From contig CM049318.1 of NCBI GenBank assembly GCA_026874595.1, positions 53,421,250 through 53,485,249 on the forward strand: 64,000 nt of DNA, given 5' to 3'. Below are positions 59,592-64,000 of the stretch, piece by piece. Both the position numbers and the translations under genes were made by a program. The first letter of the stretch is position 1, and each line of letters begins with the position of its first letter. The DNA is from Sipunculus nudus. Its lineage: Eukaryota > Annelida > Sipuncula > Golfingiida > Sipunculidae. The notes beneath the pieces are model-generated. The model had not been told where the DNA came from. It was given only the letters and a program-made list of their open reading frames with translations, and made no database searches.

Positions 59592-61262
59592 TTAAAAACA
59601 GTCAGTCCTGCACAGAGGGAGGTCACACTGGATGCACCTGTACTTGGTCTCAACGTACCTACCTGATTTGGTGCGCTTCCCAACGAGCTTGCACTGCATA
59701 CAAGCCCGTTTCCTACCTTCCAGCTTCTCCATCTTGTGCTGTCTAAAGGTGCTGCTGGACGACTGGTTGGCTGGCTTCCTCCCAACTCTCATTTTCCTGG
59801 ATGTAAACCCACCTGCAAGTTGCTTGGCCACCTCAACATGAAACTTAAGGTGGTCATACTGTTTGTCAGCAGGATCCTTCTGAGAAAAGAGAAGCCATGC
59901 ATTTACGAGTGACATGCTGACACCATACCACAACACATAACGCCACCACTTCTTACCTGGCCGACCTACCTTGTAGTATGTGGTCAACTGGTCTGACCTG
60001 TCAACACCTCCCATAAACCTGTTGTAATTTACAATGGCATGTGGCTTGCGCACCTGGCTGTGGTCTTCAGAAGCCGGAGCTAACCCTGGGTCTTGATTGG
60101 TTGACAGCAAAGCCACATGCCTCCTGCTCCTGTCCCTGAAAAGAGTAAACATCAGGTTACCCTTCTGTTTCTGTACACAATCTCCTCTCTCTCTCAGGGA
60201 TGACCGAGCATCTGCAGGGAGGCCTCGTCTGGTGGTAGTGACGGTCCCACACACATAGGTCTTCTTTGAGGCCATGGACTCTGCAAGGTGTACTGATAAA
60301 AAAAAACGGTCAAAATACACATGATGGTACCGATACTGATATGCTGTAGTTAACTGGTTAACAACATCAAAACCTAAACCAAAGGCAGACCTAGTGGCTG
60401 TCGACTTCCCAGTATAAACAATAAAATCTAAACAATACCCAGTTACAGACTCGCACAGCTTCCAGACCTTGATGCCCCACTTGGTTGGCTTACTGGGAAT
60501 GTACTGCTTAAAAGCAAGCCTGCCTGTGAACCCTATCATAGCCTCATCAACACTCAGTTCTCTCCTAGGCAGATAAGCTGAAGAGAAAGATGACCTAAGC
60601 TGAGTGATCAGAGGTCTCACCTTATGTAAAGGGTCAAAACCTGGCCTACCTCTAGCTGGGGCTGTTGCAGAATCTGTCAGATGTAAATACTGATTAATTT
60701 TCACAAACCTGGTCTTAGTCATGATCGAGGAAATCCAGTCACATCGGTAGCAGGGGTCAAGGCTCCAGTAACACCACAGCTGCGGCAGACACTTCACACC
60801 CATCATCATGTTTATGGCAAAAAATGCCCTTACCTCATCTAGGGTCACGGGATGCCACAGAGGGTCAGCCTTGCCGGACGCACTGATCACCTGCTCCGCA
60901 TACCTGTTCGTCTCTGTGACAATCAACTGAAAAAAAGCTAATGGTAAAAACAAAAGGAAATAATCAAGGGGCCGTGCATCCCTGCCCAACTGGTGTCCTG
61001 GCCCGGTTCGACGAATGAAGGGCTCGACGTCGGCCTGGCCAGTCGCCCGCTTCCAGGACCCGGGGTCATCGTCAAGGACGCCACCGATGTCACTCTCGTC
61101 TGAGCTCTCGTCTGAGCTGTCATCCTCCGTGACAGCGATGTCGGACTCGTGCCCCAGTATCTCTTCCAGCTGCTTTCTCTTCTGGCGAGCGGCAAGCCCC
61201 TCCTCCTCCGTAAACCCAGGAAAATCCTCATCACTCTGGGAGCTCTCAAATAGCTGGTCCAT
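59592..61262 (-). CDS. piggyBac-type transposase, apparently intact
   Basis: Uninterrupted 556-residue frame starting at the ATG at 61262 (protein MDQLFESSQSDED); an upstream in-frame extension lacks an ATG. The N-terminus is acidic and serine-rich, as usual for this family. The central RNase-H-like transposase domain spans about residues 95-465. The three aspartates of the piggyBac catalytic triad are present: Asp239 in LSVDEAM, Asp318 in VYFDRFF and Asp421 in GGVDRSDQ. The C-terminus has a cysteine-rich zinc-binding domain with Cys521, 524, 543, 546, 551 and 555, ending two residues before the stop. piggyBac enzymes cut and paste at TTAA in the nucleus. It may be a young element or a retained PGBD-like gene; intact coding favours either over decay. 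Confidence 0.92.
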   Translation of the reverse strand: MDQLFESSQSDEDFPGFTEEEGLAARQKRKQLEEILGHESDIAVTEDDSSDESSDESDIGGVLDDDPGSWKRATGQADVEPFIRRTGPGHQLGRDARPLDYFLLFLPLAFFQLIVTETNRYAEQVISASGKADPLWHPVTLDEVRAFFAINMMMGVKCLPQLWCYWSLDPCYRCDWISSIMTKTRFVKINQYLHLTDSATAPARGRPGFDPLHKVRPLITQLRSSFSSAYLPRRELSVDEAMIGFTGRLAFKQYIPSKPTKWGIKVWKLCESVTGYCLDFIVYTGKSTATRSAFGLGFDVVNQLTTAYQYRYHHVYFDRFFLSVHLAESMASKKTYVCGTVTTTRRGLPADARSSLRERGDCVQKQKGNLMFTLFRDRSRRHVALLSTNQDPGLAPASEDHSQVRKPHAIVNYNRFMGGVDRSDQLTTYYKVGRPGKKWWRYVLWYGVSMSLVNAWLLFSQKDPADKQYDHLKFHVEVAKQLAGGFTSRKMRVGRKPANQSSSSTFRQHKMEKLEGRKRACMQCKLVGKRTKSGRYVETKYRCIQCDLPLCRTDCF

Positions 61263-61563
61263 GTTGACTACCCAAAATGGCCGACTGTTACGGCCACGTG
61301 TTTGATGGCCAATCACAGCTTATCTTTCATAAATGCTCGGCGTCCGTGCTTGTTTTAAATAATGATCACGTGTAAAAAAAACGCCCAGGTGTGTGTCATT
61401 TGCTTACATGCAAAAATGGTGCATGACAATCGAGATTTCATCTCATAAACTGACGCCAATTACAGGTATGTAAAAATTACCTTTTGCGCGCCCTGGCGGG
61501 CGCCTTTGAATTCCAGGCCCGTGACAAACCGCGCGCCCTAGCGGGCGGTATTGGAGTCCTTAA
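61263..61563. other. 5' flank of the transposase with GC-rich repeats and a TTAA
   Basis: Two related words, GCGCGCCCTGGCGGGCGCC and GCGCGCCCTAGCGGGCGGT, lie at about 61487 and 61531, ending at GGACTCCTTAA-like sequence with TTAA at 61560-61563. This could be the subterminal region and end of the transposon. On the other side a TTAAGGGGATCC occurs at 57469, but similarity beyond TTAAGG is weak. Confidence 0.3.
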
Positions 61564-62302
61564 GAAACAAATACCCACACTTGTCTGCTTCTATTGTTCA
61601 GTTTTCTTAGAAAGGACGGTAACAAGTGACGTTGAATGTTGAAAAGTCACAGATGGAGCATGAGTGTTCCTATTGCTCCTTTTCTGGTGCATATCCTATC
61701 TTTTATCACAATCACTAGAACTTTCTGCTAGAACTAATTAGAAAGAAGGTTGCATCCAAAGCAAAAGGTCGACCCACGGCGACAGACGTTTACTGTGTCC
61801 GAGGTCCACAATGCCTTGCTGCATGGTGCGGATTTGGACAGCGATATCTCCTGCGCTATATTTGGGAGGGGGTGGGGGGCTAATTTTAGCTGTTTTATCC
61901 CCAGTAAACAGGGTGATCCGCTGTTCCTCTAGAGGTGTGAGGCATATCGAGCGAGAAGTGAGATTAGATAAGTGGTGTTAGGTCGTTAAGTTTTATGGCA
62001 GGCTATAGGCACAAGTGCAGCTCTGGTCGCGTGCCTTGACCGGGGTTCGTTATGCTGAGGTACTGGCTCCATAAATGGGTCGCTGTTTGACACGATTCAA
62101 ATTGCTGAAAAAAATAGCGTACGCTGTCACCGTTCTCATATAGTGTGGGTGGCTGCATCGAATGTCATTTATTTTGGGCTGGCTTATGATAAATGAAAAC
62201 TCCAAATACAAAGCGATATGTTCATTTGCAGTAAAATGGTAAACCAAATAATACTGGAATAGGAGAATGAACTGTTAATTGTAAGACAGCGTAAATCTTT
62301 TA

Positions 62303-62308
<6 letters not shown>
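61564..62308. other. Stretch with no recognised feature
   Basis: Nothing recognised. Confidence 0.5.
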
Positions 62309-62800
<492 letters not shown>

Positions 62801-64000
62801 AACCCGACCGGAATTCGAAAGATCGTAGTTTACATCAGCATTTTATTATTTTATTGTCTATTTTATTATAAAAAATAGAAATAATAAATGATATAGTATA
62901 TACTTTTTGTTTCGTGTAAATATCAATATCAATCGATTTTATGACCTGAATAAGCCCTGTTTTAGATTGAAAAATATTGATAAATAATAAAAAATAATAT
63001 AACATGCATTTAGCGAAAATACCCTGTGGTATAATGAGTGAAAAAAATTATTTGTGCGTGTCTGCTGGTCATATCTTGTTTTAGCTGTAGGTATAACTGG
63101 ACCAAACACTATCGAGGTAACACACGTGTGGTTTGTTTACATGCCAGGGTGCAAATGGGTACCATGACGGACAAAACAAGCACATTCTTACATGCCTGAA
63201 CACATTTCAAAGTGCTTCACTGTGTAACTTATTAGACCCCCCCCCCCCCCCACCCCCCGTAGGAGGGACTACTTTAATGGTACGCGTCTGTCCGTCCGCC
63301 CCGTCCTTTTTTTACGACATATCTTTGAGACATTTGCTGATTTTTTCACCAAATTTTCTCAGCACATAAATGATTTGTTATTACACCCTGCAGTTGGCGC
63401 CATCTCTGTTTAACGACTTTCTGCGCCCAAAATGGTCTTTTTCCGTTCCTTCAGATAAGTCAGTAAAACTTTAGCCTTCAAAACATATGCATGAATTTCT
63501 TGGAGCTAGGGGAATTCAGTGAATACTTTATTGAATAGAACTATTTTCAGACTGATGTTTCCACCGGAGTTCAAATTTTGATCGCGAAATTTTCTGATAT
63601 AACATGTTTCTATATATGGTGCTAAATCTTTTACATTTTATCTCATGAACCAATTCACCAATTATTACCAGATGTTTATATGGCATATTTATCACATGAT
63701 TAGCATGTGGGCTAATATTAATATACACGAAACTATTTATTTTTTTTCCTTTTCCTCTACCATATGTCTTTCTTGTTCAAAAACGAAATTTAAAATTTAT
63801 TAATGAATCAAAATTTAAAATTTAGTTTAAACGTAGATAGAAACATGAAAGAGTAAAAACAAAATAAAAATTGCCATGTAGTGAAATATGCAGTTTACAC
63901 AGGACGCAGCATGTTAACGTTTCAATGGGATTCGGTTACACACGTATATAAGTAAAATGGCTGCATTTCATGTAGTTTAGACCCCCTTTATCTGTGCGGC
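62801..64000. other. Stretch with no recognised gene
   Basis: A C run at about 63237-63257 precedes TACGCGTCTGTCCGTCCG-like sequence, which resembles the tail of the GGACAGAC-type animal repeats seen near 54370 in opposite orientation. Nothing else recognised. Confidence 0.5.

Noticed and set aside
61263-61316. An 18-residue N-terminal extension of the transposase
   Set aside because: It would need an ATT start; the ATG at 61262 gives a typical acidic N-terminus.

Overview
This is animal nuclear DNA, most likely from a marine invertebrate; a mollusc, perhaps a bivalve, is my best guess. The signs are a very AT-rich background, long stretches without any gene, many simple repeats, short inverted-repeat elements, repeats built on TGACCTTGACCTT, and a Penelope-like retroelement whose ends fold like hammerhead ribozymes. 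The species is inferred from repeat style only. No bacterial operons or CRISPR arrays are present.

Only two intact protein genes can be supported. The first, at 50732-51751 on the plus strand, is a single-exon gene for a membrane-anchored class I SAM-dependent methyltransferase whose catalytic domain resembles a family I know mainly from bacteria. A short upstream ORF, a plausible intron acceptor and a close polyadenylation signal surround it. The second, at 59592-61262 on the minus strand, is an uninterrupted 556-residue piggyBac-type transposase with its three catalytic aspartates and a C-terminal cysteine-rich domain.

The rest is mobile and repetitive DNA. From 1 to 21 kb there are three copies of a short GGCC-ended inverted-repeat element, a tRNA-derived SINE, and an 11-unit 21-bp minisatellite. 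At 21.0-21.9 kb lies a decayed Penelope-like element (RT tail plus GIY-YIG endonuclease) with inverted ends near TTAA, each end holding a hammerhead-like fold. An LTR-like promoter segment follows at 22.0-23.1 kb. At 28.1-29.6 kb is a broken Ty3/Gypsy gag-pol on the minus strand, cut off by another repeat family that recurs at 25.5, 34.5-35.5 and 36.0 kb.

From 36 to 49 kb there are further inverted-repeat elements, a 0.9-kb TTACTA-rich satellite, TGACCTTGACCTT repeats and long (TA)n tracts. Downstream of the methyltransferase (52-57.3 kb) come several two-copy tandem repeats and a roughly 350-bp-period satellite centred on palindromes that read as splice donors on both strands. Between this satellite and the transposase is an orphan histone-type 3' stem-loop. 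The two genes show no sign of working together. Stretches with no entry of their own contain nothing I could recognise.
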